Part shown: positions 42,118 through 49,898 of the stretch, one piece after another
How the letters are laid out: each line of letters opens with the position of its first letter
Numbering within the stretch: position 1 is the first letter of the stretch
Translations under genes and position numbers: made by a program
Origin: Gammaproteobacteria bacterium
GTDB taxonomy: Bacteria; Pseudomonadota; Gammaproteobacteria; Steroidobacterales; Foliamicaceae
Length of the DNA: 64,000 bases
Reading direction: 5' to 3'
Assembly (NCBI GenBank): GCA_026708965.1
Contig: JAPOTY010000024.1
Span: 84,785-148,784, forward strand
The notes under the pieces: model-generated
Seen by the model: the letters and a program-made list of their open reading frames with translations, nothing else
The model's database searches: none
Told to the model about the DNA's origin: nothing

Positions 42118-43386
42118 TCAGGGGCCGAGAGCCCCCAAAGGAACCACTGACACTCCATCGTTGCGCTCATAAGCATAGCCTGTGGCGGTAATCACCAACA
42201 GTTTGCGTGGAGCGCCAATCTTCGCGGTATCCACGCGCTTACTTAGCCTAATAAGGCTGGCAGCAGCCGCATCGATCCACTGGCTTCCCCCCAGCTTGAC
42301 TTCCACCGGCAGCCATTGGCCAGCCGCCGTTTCGATGACGGCATCGACTTCAAGCCCTGTGTTGTCCTTGTAATGGCTTACCTCGGCATCGTGGACAGCA
42401 GCGTATATCCGCAAATCCCTTACAACCAGAGATTCAAAAAGCAAGCCAAGGCACTCAAGGTCGCCTCTGAGCTGGCCCGGACTGGAGCGCAGCGCGGCCA
42501 CAGCCAGCGATGGATCAACAAAATGACGCTTGACTGCCTTCTGCAAGCGCGAGCGCGAACGCAAATGCGGTGCAAACGGCTGCTGATTATCGACCACGAA
42601 CAATCTCTCCAGCGCTCCCAGGTATGCGGCTATCGTCCCCTGCATGACGTTACCCTCGCTACCGGAAACATCCCGCGCGAGCGTCGCTGCTGAAACGGTT
42701 GTGGACATATTGCGCGCCAATGAGCGGATCAGGCGCAGCACCCCTTTCGGATCGTGCCGCGTGCCTGCCGCGCGCTGGATATCGGTCCGCCGAACTTCCT
42801 CGACATAGTCTCGAACAAAGCGCATCGCATCGTCCAGATCGGAATCCAGCATGCCCGGCCATCCGCCTCGGCAAATGCACTCGATCAAATCAGGCAGTGT
42901 CAGGCCGGGGTCGGAAGCCGAAACCTTGCGGCCGGCCAGCAGGTCGCCCAATGACACTTCGCCCGTGGAGCGCGCTTGTTCGAACAGCGACATCGTGCGC
43001 ATGCGCAGCCGGGCAATCCGACCGGCGCCAGTATGGCGCGCAAGGTCGTCCGCAGGCACTGCGGAACCGGTGAGAATGAATCTGCCCATTCCTTGGCCAA
43101 AATCGGCAGCGCGGCGCACATGATTCCAGATTGCGGGGGCAACCTGCCACTCGTCGAGCAGTCTCGGCTTGTCTCCCTTGAGCACGGTTTCGGGATCTAC
43201 GGCGACCGCTTGGCGCGCGCTTGCGTTCAGGTCAAGAAAAACCTCGCTGGCGGCGCATTCGCGGGCGGTGGATGTCTTTCCGCAGGCTTTGGGGCCCTCA
43301 ATCAGCACAGCAGCAGCGGCCTTGAGCCGCGCGCGCAACTCCGCATCCACCAATCGGGGCCGGTAACCGCTCTTCACGACTGCCAC
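42118..43386 (-). CDS. AAA_14/DUF4143 family ATPase (second of two)
   Basis: A 422-residue protein of the same two-domain design as the one at 35420-36604 but only distantly similar. Walker A is EGPKACGKTST (about 30-40), Walker B RLLDEWQVAP, sensor FILTGSAVPADD. The C-terminal DUF4143 region includes RLFVVDNQQPFAPHLRSRSR, VKRHFVDPSLAVAAL, GLLFESLVVRDLRI, and the nuclease-like YKDNTGLEVDAVIE with WLPVEVKLGG (D...E-x-K). No partner gene is adjacent. It is divergent from the PEP carboxykinase gene across an AT-rich, repeat-bearing gap. Confidence 0.88.
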   Translation of the reverse strand: MAVVKSGYRPRLVDAELRARLKAAAAVLIEGPKACGKTSTARECAASEVFLDLNASARQAVAVDPETVLKGDKPRLLDEWQVAPAIWNHVRRAADFGQGMGRFILTGSAVPADDLARHTGAGRIARLRMRTMSLFEQARSTGEVSLGDLLAGRKVSASDPGLTLPDLIECICRGGWPGMLDSDLDDAMRFVRDYVEEVRRTDIQRAAGTRHDPKGVLRLIRSLARNMSTTVSAATLARDVSGSEGNVMQGTIAAYLGALERLFVVDNQQPFAPHLRSRSRLQKAVKRHFVDPSLAVAALRSSPGQLRGDLECLGLLFESLVVRDLRIYAAVHDAEVSHYKDNTGLEVDAVIETAAGQWLPVEVKLGGSQWIDAAAASLIRLSKRVDTAKIGAPRKLLVITATGYAYERNDGVSVVPLGALGP

Positions 43387-43663
43387 TCAACTCTCCGTAG
43401 ATATTCCCGCAAATATTATAGAAGCATTTTTGCAAAATTTATAGAAATACATTTTCAGAGATATTGTAAATACTTTTTCAATATTATTGGAAGCAATTTT
43501 GCAATATATGGAAGCAATGCCAGTTCCGATGACCGGGCCGCCAAGAGAGAACCCGCAGCCATTATCACCATGAAACTGCTGCTGGCGGATGATTAATTTC
43601 CGATTTCGCGCCAAAGGCGCCCACTCGGAGGCGTAAATCGTATATTCTTGCGCGCTTCACGCG
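43387..43663. other. AT-rich divergent promoter region with short repeats
   Basis: A 277-base gap between the DUF4143 ATPase (minus) and pckG (plus). It is strikingly AT-rich at 43400-43510 compared with flanking genes. A 16-base motif GAAGCATTTTTGCAAA (43421-43436) recurs as GAAGCAATTTTGCAAT (43490-43505), and a third partial copy GAAGCAATG starts at 43511. The spacing and location fit regulator-binding sites or foreign promoter DNA linked to the ATPase gene. No gene was recognised. Confidence 0.5.
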
Positions 43664-45427
43664 TTGAACGGTTCCATAACCGGAGTGATTCCCAATACTG
43701 CTTCCAGCGCCCGTCGGTGGGTGGAGGAGGTTGCTCGCCTTACGCGGCCCGACCGGGTCCACTGGTGCGACGGCTCCCGGGAGGAATACGACGCGCTCGT
43801 AGCCGGGTTGGTGCGCGATGGCGGGCTGATTCCAATCAGCGGCGGGCAGTTCGAGAACTGCTACCTGCACCGCTCCGATCCTTCCGACGTGGCCCGGGTG
43901 GAGAACCTCACCTTCGTTTGCACGGCGGACCGCGAGGACGCGGGGCCCAATAACCACTGGATGGCGCCGGACGAGGCGCACCGGCTTCTCGACGGGCTGT
44001 TCGAGGGCTGCATGCGGGGCCGGGTGATGTACGTGGTCCCGTATTGCATGGGGCCGATCCACTCGCCGTTGTCGCGTTGCGGAATCGAAGTGACGGACAG
44101 CGCCTACGTTGCGGTGAACATGCACCTGATGACGCGCATGGGCGCAGCGGCCCTGAAGCGAATCGAGAGCGAAGGCCGGTTCGTGAAAGGCATGCACTCG
44201 ACCGGCGAGCTCGATCCCGAACGGCGCTACATCATGCATTTCCCGGAGGAGCTGAGCATCCGCAGCTTCGGCTCAGGCTACGGCGGCAACGCGCTTTTGG
44301 GCAAGAAATGCCACGCGCTGCGAATCGCAAGCTGGCAGGCGCGCCAGGAGGGCTGGCTGGCGGAGCATATGCTGATTGTGGAAATCGAGAATCCGGCGGG
44401 CGAAAAACGCTATATCGCGGGCGCCTTCCCATCGGCCTGCGGCAAAACCAACCTGGCGATGCTGATTCCGCCCGACGAACTTGCGGGCTGGAAGGTGCGC
44501 ACGATCGGCGACGATATCGCCTGGCTGCATCTCGGCGACGACGGCGTGATGCGCGCCATCAACCCGGAAGCCGGCTATTTCGGCGTGGTGCCGGGCACCA
44601 ACCGCCGCACCAACCATAACGCCTTCGAGATGCTCCAAAAGGACGCGATTTTCACCAATGTGGGGCTGACCAGCGATATGGAGCCGTGGTGGGAAGGCCG
44701 AAAATCGGGCGTCCCGGCGCTGAACTGGAAGGGCGAGCCGATGAAAAGCGGCGAGAAGGCCGCGCATCCCAACTCGCGCTTCACGGTTTCGGCGCGCTGC
44801 AATCCCGTCTATTCCCCCATGGCCGAGCACGAGGACGGCGTGCCCATTTCGGCGATGATCTTCGGCGGCCGCCGCGCAAGGCTGGCGCCGCTGGTGATGG
44901 AGGCGCGCGACTGGCGCCACGGCGTGCTGATGGGCGCCGCCATGGCTTCGGGATCCACTGCGGCCTCCAGCGACTCCGGCAAGGGCTTGCGGCGCGACCC
45001 CATGGCCATGAAGCCGTTTTGCGGCTATAACTTCGCCGACTACTTCGCGCACTGGCTGGGCTTCGCGCCACGCAGCGACAAGCTGCCGCGCATCTACCAT
45101 GTCAACTGGTTCCGCCAGGACGACAGCGGCAACTACCTGTGGCCCGGATTCGGCGAGAACCTGCGGGTGCTGCAATGGATTCTCGACCGCTGCGGGAAAC
45201 GCGCCGATGCGCTCGAAACGCCGATCGGCAATCTGCCGCGGCGCGAGGATCTGAACCTGAAGGGGCTGAATATCGGCCGCGAGGCCCTTGACAGCATTCT
45301 GGCCGTGGATATCGCCGGCTGGCGCGAGGAAATGGAAAGCATCGCGCAATACCTAGCGCAATACGGCGAACGCCTTCCCAAAGCGCTTCTAAACGAGCAT
45401 GCCCGCGTAGCGCGCGCCCTCGGCTAA
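43664..45427 (+). CDS. pckG: Phosphoenolpyruvate carboxykinase (GTP)
   Basis: A 587-residue enzyme converting oxaloacetate and GTP to PEP, GDP and CO2, the first step of gluconeogenesis from TCA-cycle acids. It starts at TTG 43664. The GTP-type signatures are FPSACGKTNLAML (P-loop with the reactive Cys), the metal-binding GDDIAWLHLGDDG, and FTVSARCNPVYSPMAEHEDG with PISAMIFGGRRA; FCGYNFADYFAHWL and NWFRQDDSGNYLWPGFGENLRVLQWI are also family-specific. The ATP-type enzyme usual in enterobacteria is unrelated. Together with the propionate operon it would let the cell build sugars from propionyl-CoA. The 3' end overlaps dusA by 39 bases. Confidence 0.97.
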   Translation: MNGSITGVIPNTASSARRWVEEVARLTRPDRVHWCDGSREEYDALVAGLVRDGGLIPISGGQFENCYLHRSDPSDVARVENLTFVCTADREDAGPNNHWMAPDEAHRLLDGLFEGCMRGRVMYVVPYCMGPIHSPLSRCGIEVTDSAYVAVNMHLMTRMGAAALKRIESEGRFVKGMHSTGELDPERRYIMHFPEELSIRSFGSGYGGNALLGKKCHALRIASWQARQEGWLAEHMLIVEIENPAGEKRYIAGAFPSACGKTNLAMLIPPDELAGWKVRTIGDDIAWLHLGDDGVMRAINPEAGYFGVVPGTNRRTNHNAFEMLQKDAIFTNVGLTSDMEPWWEGRKSGVPALNWKGEPMKSGEKAAHPNSRFTVSARCNPVYSPMAEHEDGVPISAMIFGGRRARLAPLVMEARDWRHGVLMGAAMASGSTAASSDSGKGLRRDPMAMKPFCGYNFADYFAHWLGFAPRSDKLPRIYHVNWFRQDDSGNYLWPGFGENLRVLQWILDRCGKRADALETPIGNLPRREDLNLKGLNIGREALDSILAVDIAGWREEMESIAQYLAQYGERLPKALLNEHARVARALG

Positions 45428-46417
45428 TCGATTGGCGGCGCGGCGCGCATGGACCGGCGCGCACTCCAGCAGAACGCCTGCGTCGCTAGCCGGCAGGCCG
45501 GCATGTCGGGCCAGCGCGCGGCGCCAAACCCCTGCGCCCGGCTGTCCGGCGTAAAGACCTGCCATATGCCGCGTAACCGCGCCCAAGGGCCTGCCGGCTT
45601 GGCCGTCATGGCAAGCGTATTCCACCATGGCCCGCAGCGCATGCTCGCGCCCGGGGCATCCCGCGCCCGGGACCGAAAGTTCCGCCAGCAGCCAAGGGTT
45701 GGCGTAGGCCGCGCGGCCGAGCATCACGCCATCGACCCTCCTAAGATGCGCGGAAACCTCCGCAGCGCCGGAAATGCCGCCGTTCAACACGATGCGCAAT
45801 CCCGGCAGTTCCCGCTTGAGCCGGTAAACCATGTCGTAGCGCAGCGGCGGCACGTTGCGGTTCTCCTTAGGCGACAGCCCCTCCAGCACCGCGATGCGCG
45901 CATGCACCGCCAAAGCGGCAGCGCCTGCCTCCTGCATGGCCTGCGCGAATGCCAGCAACGGCTCGAAGCCGGACCGGTGGTTGGTGCCGATGCGGGTCTT
46001 GACCGTTACAGGCCGCCCCGCCGAGCGTTCGCGCATTGCCCCCACGCATTCCGCTACAAGCTCCGGCTCGTGCATGAGGCAGGCGCCGAAGCGGCCGGCC
46101 CGCACCCGCGGGCTGGGGCAGCCCACGTTCAGGTTGATCTCGTCGAACCCCGCGCCGGCCGCAAGCGCGGTTGCCCGCGCCAGCATTTCGGGATCGCTGC
46201 CGCCTAGTTGCAGCGCCAGCGGGCGTTCCGCGGGGTGATGCCTGAGGAAGCGGCCGTCGCGCGCATGCACAACGGCCTGGGCGTGGACCATTTCCGTGTA
46301 CAGGCCCGCGTCCGGCGCCAGCAGCCGATGAAAATAGCGGCAGTGCCGGTCGGTGCGCTGCATCATGGGCGCCACCGACACGCGGCAAGCGGCGGGGAAG
46401 CGTTCCATTTCGCTCAT
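45389..46417 (-). CDS. dusA: tRNA-dihydrouridine synthase A
   Basis: A 342-residue flavoenzyme reducing uridine in the tRNA D-loop (U20/U20a in studied DusA). Motifs: SVAPMMQRTDRHCRYFHRLL at the N-terminus (a Q-R replaces the common D-W), NLNVGCPSPRVRAGRFGACL with the catalytic Cys, VKTRIGTNHR for FMN/tRNA contacts, HARIAVLEGLSPKENRNVPP, and GVMLGRAAYANPWLLAE. Length is normal for the family. It is transcribed toward pckG with a 39-base tail overlap, and a long hairpin element (copy 2) lies 18 bases upstream of its start. Confidence 0.95.
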   Translation of the reverse strand: MSEMERFPAACRVSVAPMMQRTDRHCRYFHRLLAPDAGLYTEMVHAQAVVHARDGRFLRHHPAERPLALQLGGSDPEMLARATALAAGAGFDEINLNVGCPSPRVRAGRFGACLMHEPELVAECVGAMRERSAGRPVTVKTRIGTNHRSGFEPLLAFAQAMQEAGAAALAVHARIAVLEGLSPKENRNVPPLRYDMVYRLKRELPGLRIVLNGGISGAAEVSAHLRRVDGVMLGRAAYANPWLLAELSVPGAGCPGREHALRAMVEYACHDGQAGRPLGAVTRHMAGLYAGQPGAGVWRRALARHAGLPASDAGVLLECAPVHARRAANRLAEGARYAGMLV

Positions 46418-46434
46418 GAAAAAGACGAGCTAAA

Positions 46435-46542
46435 GGCCTTTGCGTTCCCCTGCTTGCGTGGAGCGTCGGCGGCAGGACAGCCGCCGCCGAGCCCCATGGA
46501 TGGGTTCATGCGTCTCCACGCAAGCAGGGGAACGCAAAGGCC
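46435..46542. repeat. Long hairpin element, copy 2
   Basis: Arms 46435-46463 and 46514-46542 are perfectly complementary over 29 bases, but their sequence is almost entirely different from copies 1 and 3. The core (GGCGGC-AGGACA-GCCGCC hairpin, then GAGCCCCATGGATGGGTTC) is the same. It lies between the end of the ybdK-like gene and the start of dusA, both on the minus strand, so it is transcribed in the 5' leader of dusA if the genes are cotranscribed. Confidence 0.92.
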
Positions 46543-46571
46543 GGAGGGTCGGCGAACTTGCCTCATTTCGC

Positions 46572-47714
46572 TCAAAGGCCTTTCACAGTGGCATCCACCA
46601 GAAAGCGCACCACCTCGCGCAGGGCCTCCTGTTCGCTGGCGCCCGCCTCCCGCGCCTTCCTGTAGGCGGCCAACTGCAGGCTGGCGCTGGTGCCGCGCTC
46701 AAGGATGGCCCGGGCATGTTCGATCTCGGCCATGCAATCGAAATACTCGGCATCCTGCCGGACCATTGCGATCAGCTCGTCCACCAACTCGCCAAACGGC
46801 GCCATGCTGCCCTTGCCGAAATCCAGCAGGCGGTCGGTGGCGCCGTAGCGCATCGACCGCCAGCGGTTCTCCTCCAAAAGAAGCAGGTTGTAGCTGCGCC
46901 AGCGGCTGTTGCTGATCCGCAGCCGCCAAAGCATGCGGATCAGGCATACGCAAAACGCCGTCAGGCAAACGGTGTCCTCGGCAAAGGTGCAGAGATCGAA
47001 GATGCGCGTTTCCAGCGTGGGAAAGCGGGCGCTGGGGCGCACATCCCACCAGATCATCGAGGCATCCTCGATCACGCGGGCGCGCACCAGCGTGTCGATA
47101 TGGCGCTGGTAGTCGCTCCAACTGCTGAACTCCTCGGGAAAGCCGGTGCGCGGCAAGCCGGAGAAGATCGTCAGGCGGAAACTGTTAAGCCCCGTGTCGT
47201 CGCCTTCCCAGAACGGCGAGGACACGCTCAGCGCCAGCAGATGGGGCAGGAAATAGCGAAACTGGTTCATCAGATCCACCCGCAGGTCCTTGTCCTCGAT
47301 CCCCACGTGGACATGCATGCCGCAAATCAGCATGCGGCGGGCGGTGGCCTGCATTTCCTCCTGCAGGGTCACATAGCGCTGCGAAGGGGTTTGCTTCTGG
47401 TCGCGCCACAAAGCCGAGGGATGGGTGGACGCCGCGATGATGCGCATTCCGAACTGCTCGGCCACGGCGTTGATCTCGCGCCGCTGCCGGGTCAGTTCGC
47501 GGCGCACTTCCGCAACGCTCCCGCACACCTTGGTGGCCGTTTCCACCTGCGCGCGCATCAGCTCGTTGACGACCTGGCCGGTCACCTGCTCCTGGCAGGC
47601 GGGCATGAACCCGTCGGGCGGATCCACCGACAGCTCGAGGGTTTCGGCATCGACGAGGAGGTACTCCTCTTCCACTCCCAGCGTGAAGCTAGGCTGCTCG
47701 CTCAGCAGGCTCAT
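46572..47714 (-). CDS. ybdK: Carboxylate-amine ligase YbdK (glutamate-cysteine ligase family 2)
   Basis: A 380-residue GCS2-family enzyme. ATG 47714 gives MSLLSEQPSFTLGVEEEYLL, the exact N-terminal signature; the frame is open upstream but not conserved. Other blocks: GMHVHVGIEDKDLRVDLMNQ, PFWEGDDTGLNSFRLTIFSG, WWDVRPSARFPTLETRIFDL and LLLLEENRWRSMRYG. E. coli YbdK (372 residues) has weak gamma-glutamylcysteine ligase activity in vitro; its physiological substrate is uncertain. No gshB-like partner is adjacent. It is divergent from hyuA with an 86-base gap. Confidence 0.93.
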   Translation of the reverse strand: MSLLSEQPSFTLGVEEEYLLVDAETLELSVDPPDGFMPACQEQVTGQVVNELMRAQVETATKVCGSVAEVRRELTRQRREINAVAEQFGMRIIAASTHPSALWRDQKQTPSQRYVTLQEEMQATARRMLICGMHVHVGIEDKDLRVDLMNQFRYFLPHLLALSVSSPFWEGDDTGLNSFRLTIFSGLPRTGFPEEFSSWSDYQRHIDTLVRARVIEDASMIWWDVRPSARFPTLETRIFDLCTFAEDTVCLTAFCVCLIRMLWRLRISNSRWRSYNLLLLEENRWRSMRYGATDRLLDFGKGSMAPFGELVDELIAMVRQDAEYFDCMAEIEHARAILERGTSASLQLAAYRKAREAGASEQEALREVVRFLVDATVKGL

Positions 47715-47800
47715 AGGGACAGCCCCCGTCCGCAACGCGCCCATTTTAGTGCCGCCGAGCGCGGCGCGGCGGAATCGGTACAATCGGGCGGGAGCGCTCG

Positions 47801-49876
47801 ATGGATTTATCAATGAATGCAGGGTCCGGCGGCGGCGGGCGAATCGCAACCGATGTGGGAGGAACATTCACGGATATGTTCCATATCAAAAACGGGCGCG
47901 CCATATCCATCAAGCGCCGCAGCACGCCCGGGCAATTCGAGAAAGGCATCGCCGATGCGCTTGCCGCAGGAGGCGTTGACCTCGCAGGCATCGATTTTTT
48001 CGCCCACGGCTCCACCGTCGTTATCAATGCGCTCACCGAGCGCAAAGGCGCCAAGACAGGGTTGATTACAACCCGCGGCTTCAAGGATGTGCTCGAAATC
48101 GCCAGGGGCAACACGCCGGATATCTTCAACGCCTACTACCGCAAGCCGCCGCCTTTCGTGCCCCGCCACCTGCGCCGGGAAGTGGGCGAACGCATGGATC
48201 ACCGCGGCGAGGTGGTCGTTCCCCTCAACGAGGACGAGCTGTTTTCGGCCGCCCGCCGGCTCGCGCAGGACGGCGCAACCGCCATTGCGGTTTGCTTCCT
48301 GCATGCCTATGCGAATCCGGCCCACGAGCGGCAGGCGCATGAAATCATCGCCGCCGCCATGCCGGACCTCGAGGTGATCGCGTCCCATCAGGTGTGCTTG
48401 CAGTGGCGCGAGTACGAACGCACCAACACCACGGTTCTGTCCGCATACGTTCTTCCCGCCGCGCGCGCATACCTGAACGGGCTGCAAAGCGACCTCTCCA
48501 GCGCCGGGCTCAAGTCCGATATGCTCGTCATGCAATCGAACGGCGGAATGGTGGCGCCTAAAGCCGCGGCGGCCAACCCCATCAGCCTGGTCGAATCCGG
48601 GCCCGCCGCAGGCGTGCTGGGCGCGGCGGCCTACGGCCGGAAAATCGGCGAGCGCAATCTCATTACCTTGGATATTGGCGGAACCACCGCCAAATGCTCC
48701 CTGATCCGCGAAGGCGTCGCCCTTATAGCCAAGGAATACCAGATCGAAAAAACCCCGGCCAGCGCCGGTTATCCGATCAGCACGCCCGTGGTCGATATCG
48801 TGGAGATCGGCAACGGCGGCGGCAGCATCGCATGGCTGGACCCGGCCGGCAGCCTGCGGGTGGGACCGCAAAGCGCCGGCGCGGAACCGGGCCCCGTGGC
48901 TTACGGCCGAGGCGGCTTGCAGCCCACCACCACGGACGCGCACCTCTTGCTGGGGCGCATCGACCCGCGCAAGCTCGCGGGCGGCGACGGCCCTCCCGAT
49001 CTGCCCGCCGTGAGCAAGGCGTTTTCCGCCTTGGCCGGGCCTCTTGGCTTGAACGCGCTCGACGTGGCGCTGGGCACCGTCCGCATCGCCAACGCCAGTA
49101 TGGTGAACGCCCTGAAACTGGTGTCCGTCAATCGCGGCCACGACCCGAGGGATTTCACCCTGATCGCGTTCGGCGGCGGCGCGGGCCTGCATGCCGCTTC
49201 GCTGGCCCGGGAACTGGAAATCGGCAAAGTGGTGATCCCTCCGCACAGCGCCGTGTTCTCGGCTTGGGCCATGCTGGCGCTGGATCCGCGCCAAGACCGC
49301 ATTATGACTTCCATGCGCCGCCTCGATGCCGATTGCATGCCTTGGATCGTTGATACTTTCGCCAGCATGGAGCGCGATGCCCGGCGGGAATTCTCGGACA
49401 ACGCGGCCATGGCGGGCGAGATTGACTGCCTGCGCTTGCTGGACATTCGGTACCGCGGGCAGGAGCACAGCGTGGAAGTGCCATTCGATCCTGCCCAAGA
49501 CGATTTCGAGCAATTGCTGGACAGGTTCCACTCGGTTCACGAGCGGGAGTTTTCCTTCCGGCTCGACAATCCCGCCGAGATTGTTAATTTTCATCTGGCT
49601 GTCATCAGCCGAACGCCGGACGCCGCCCCGGAGCCCGAGGGCAACGCCAACGGCGGCGATGCGCCGATCGCGGCGATTGGAAGCCGGGCTGTGCATTTCG
49701 ACGGGCACGGCGAGCTGCAAGCTTCGGTATTCGACAGGTCCGCGCTTTCCGCCGACGGGGAAATCCATGGCCCGGCAGTCATTGAAGAGCCCGATTCAGT
49801 GATTCTGGCGCCCCCGGGCACATCCGCGTCCGTTGATGCCTGGGGCGGGCTTCATTTGCGCTTGCGCGCAGCCTGA
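47801..49876 (+). CDS. hyuA: ATP-dependent hydantoinase/oxoprolinase subunit A
   Basis: A 691-residue subunit of the HyuA / N-methylhydantoinase / acetone carboxylase beta family. The ASKHA ATPase fold shows RIATDVGGTFTD near the N-terminus, HGSTVVINALTERKGAKTGL, and the second phosphate loop NLITLDIGGTTAKCSL near residue 286; SPRVG-like GPQSAGAEPGPVAYGRGG and FGGGAGLHAASLARELEI follow. With HyuB it opens cyclic amides such as hydantoins or 5-oxoproline using ATP. The next gene is hyuB, 22 bases on, with a strong ribosome site. A TACAAT hexamer at 47779-47784 may be the -10 element. Confidence 0.9.
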   Translation: MDLSMNAGSGGGGRIATDVGGTFTDMFHIKNGRAISIKRRSTPGQFEKGIADALAAGGVDLAGIDFFAHGSTVVINALTERKGAKTGLITTRGFKDVLEIARGNTPDIFNAYYRKPPPFVPRHLRREVGERMDHRGEVVVPLNEDELFSAARRLAQDGATAIAVCFLHAYANPAHERQAHEIIAAAMPDLEVIASHQVCLQWREYERTNTTVLSAYVLPAARAYLNGLQSDLSSAGLKSDMLVMQSNGGMVAPKAAAANPISLVESGPAAGVLGAAAYGRKIGERNLITLDIGGTTAKCSLIREGVALIAKEYQIEKTPASAGYPISTPVVDIVEIGNGGGSIAWLDPAGSLRVGPQSAGAEPGPVAYGRGGLQPTTTDAHLLLGRIDPRKLAGGDGPPDLPAVSKAFSALAGPLGLNALDVALGTVRIANASMVNALKLVSVNRGHDPRDFTLIAFGGGAGLHAASLARELEIGKVVIPPHSAVFSAWAMLALDPRQDRIMTSMRRLDADCMPWIVDTFASMERDARREFSDNAAMAGEIDCLRLLDIRYRGQEHSVEVPFDPAQDDFEQLLDRFHSVHEREFSFRLDNPAEIVNFHLAVISRTPDAAPEPEGNANGGDAPIAAIGSRAVHFDGHGELQASVFDRSALSADGEIHGPAVIEEPDSVILAPPGTSASVDAWGGLHLRLRAA

Positions 49877-49898
49877 CCGCGTCCGAAAGGAGAAGAAT

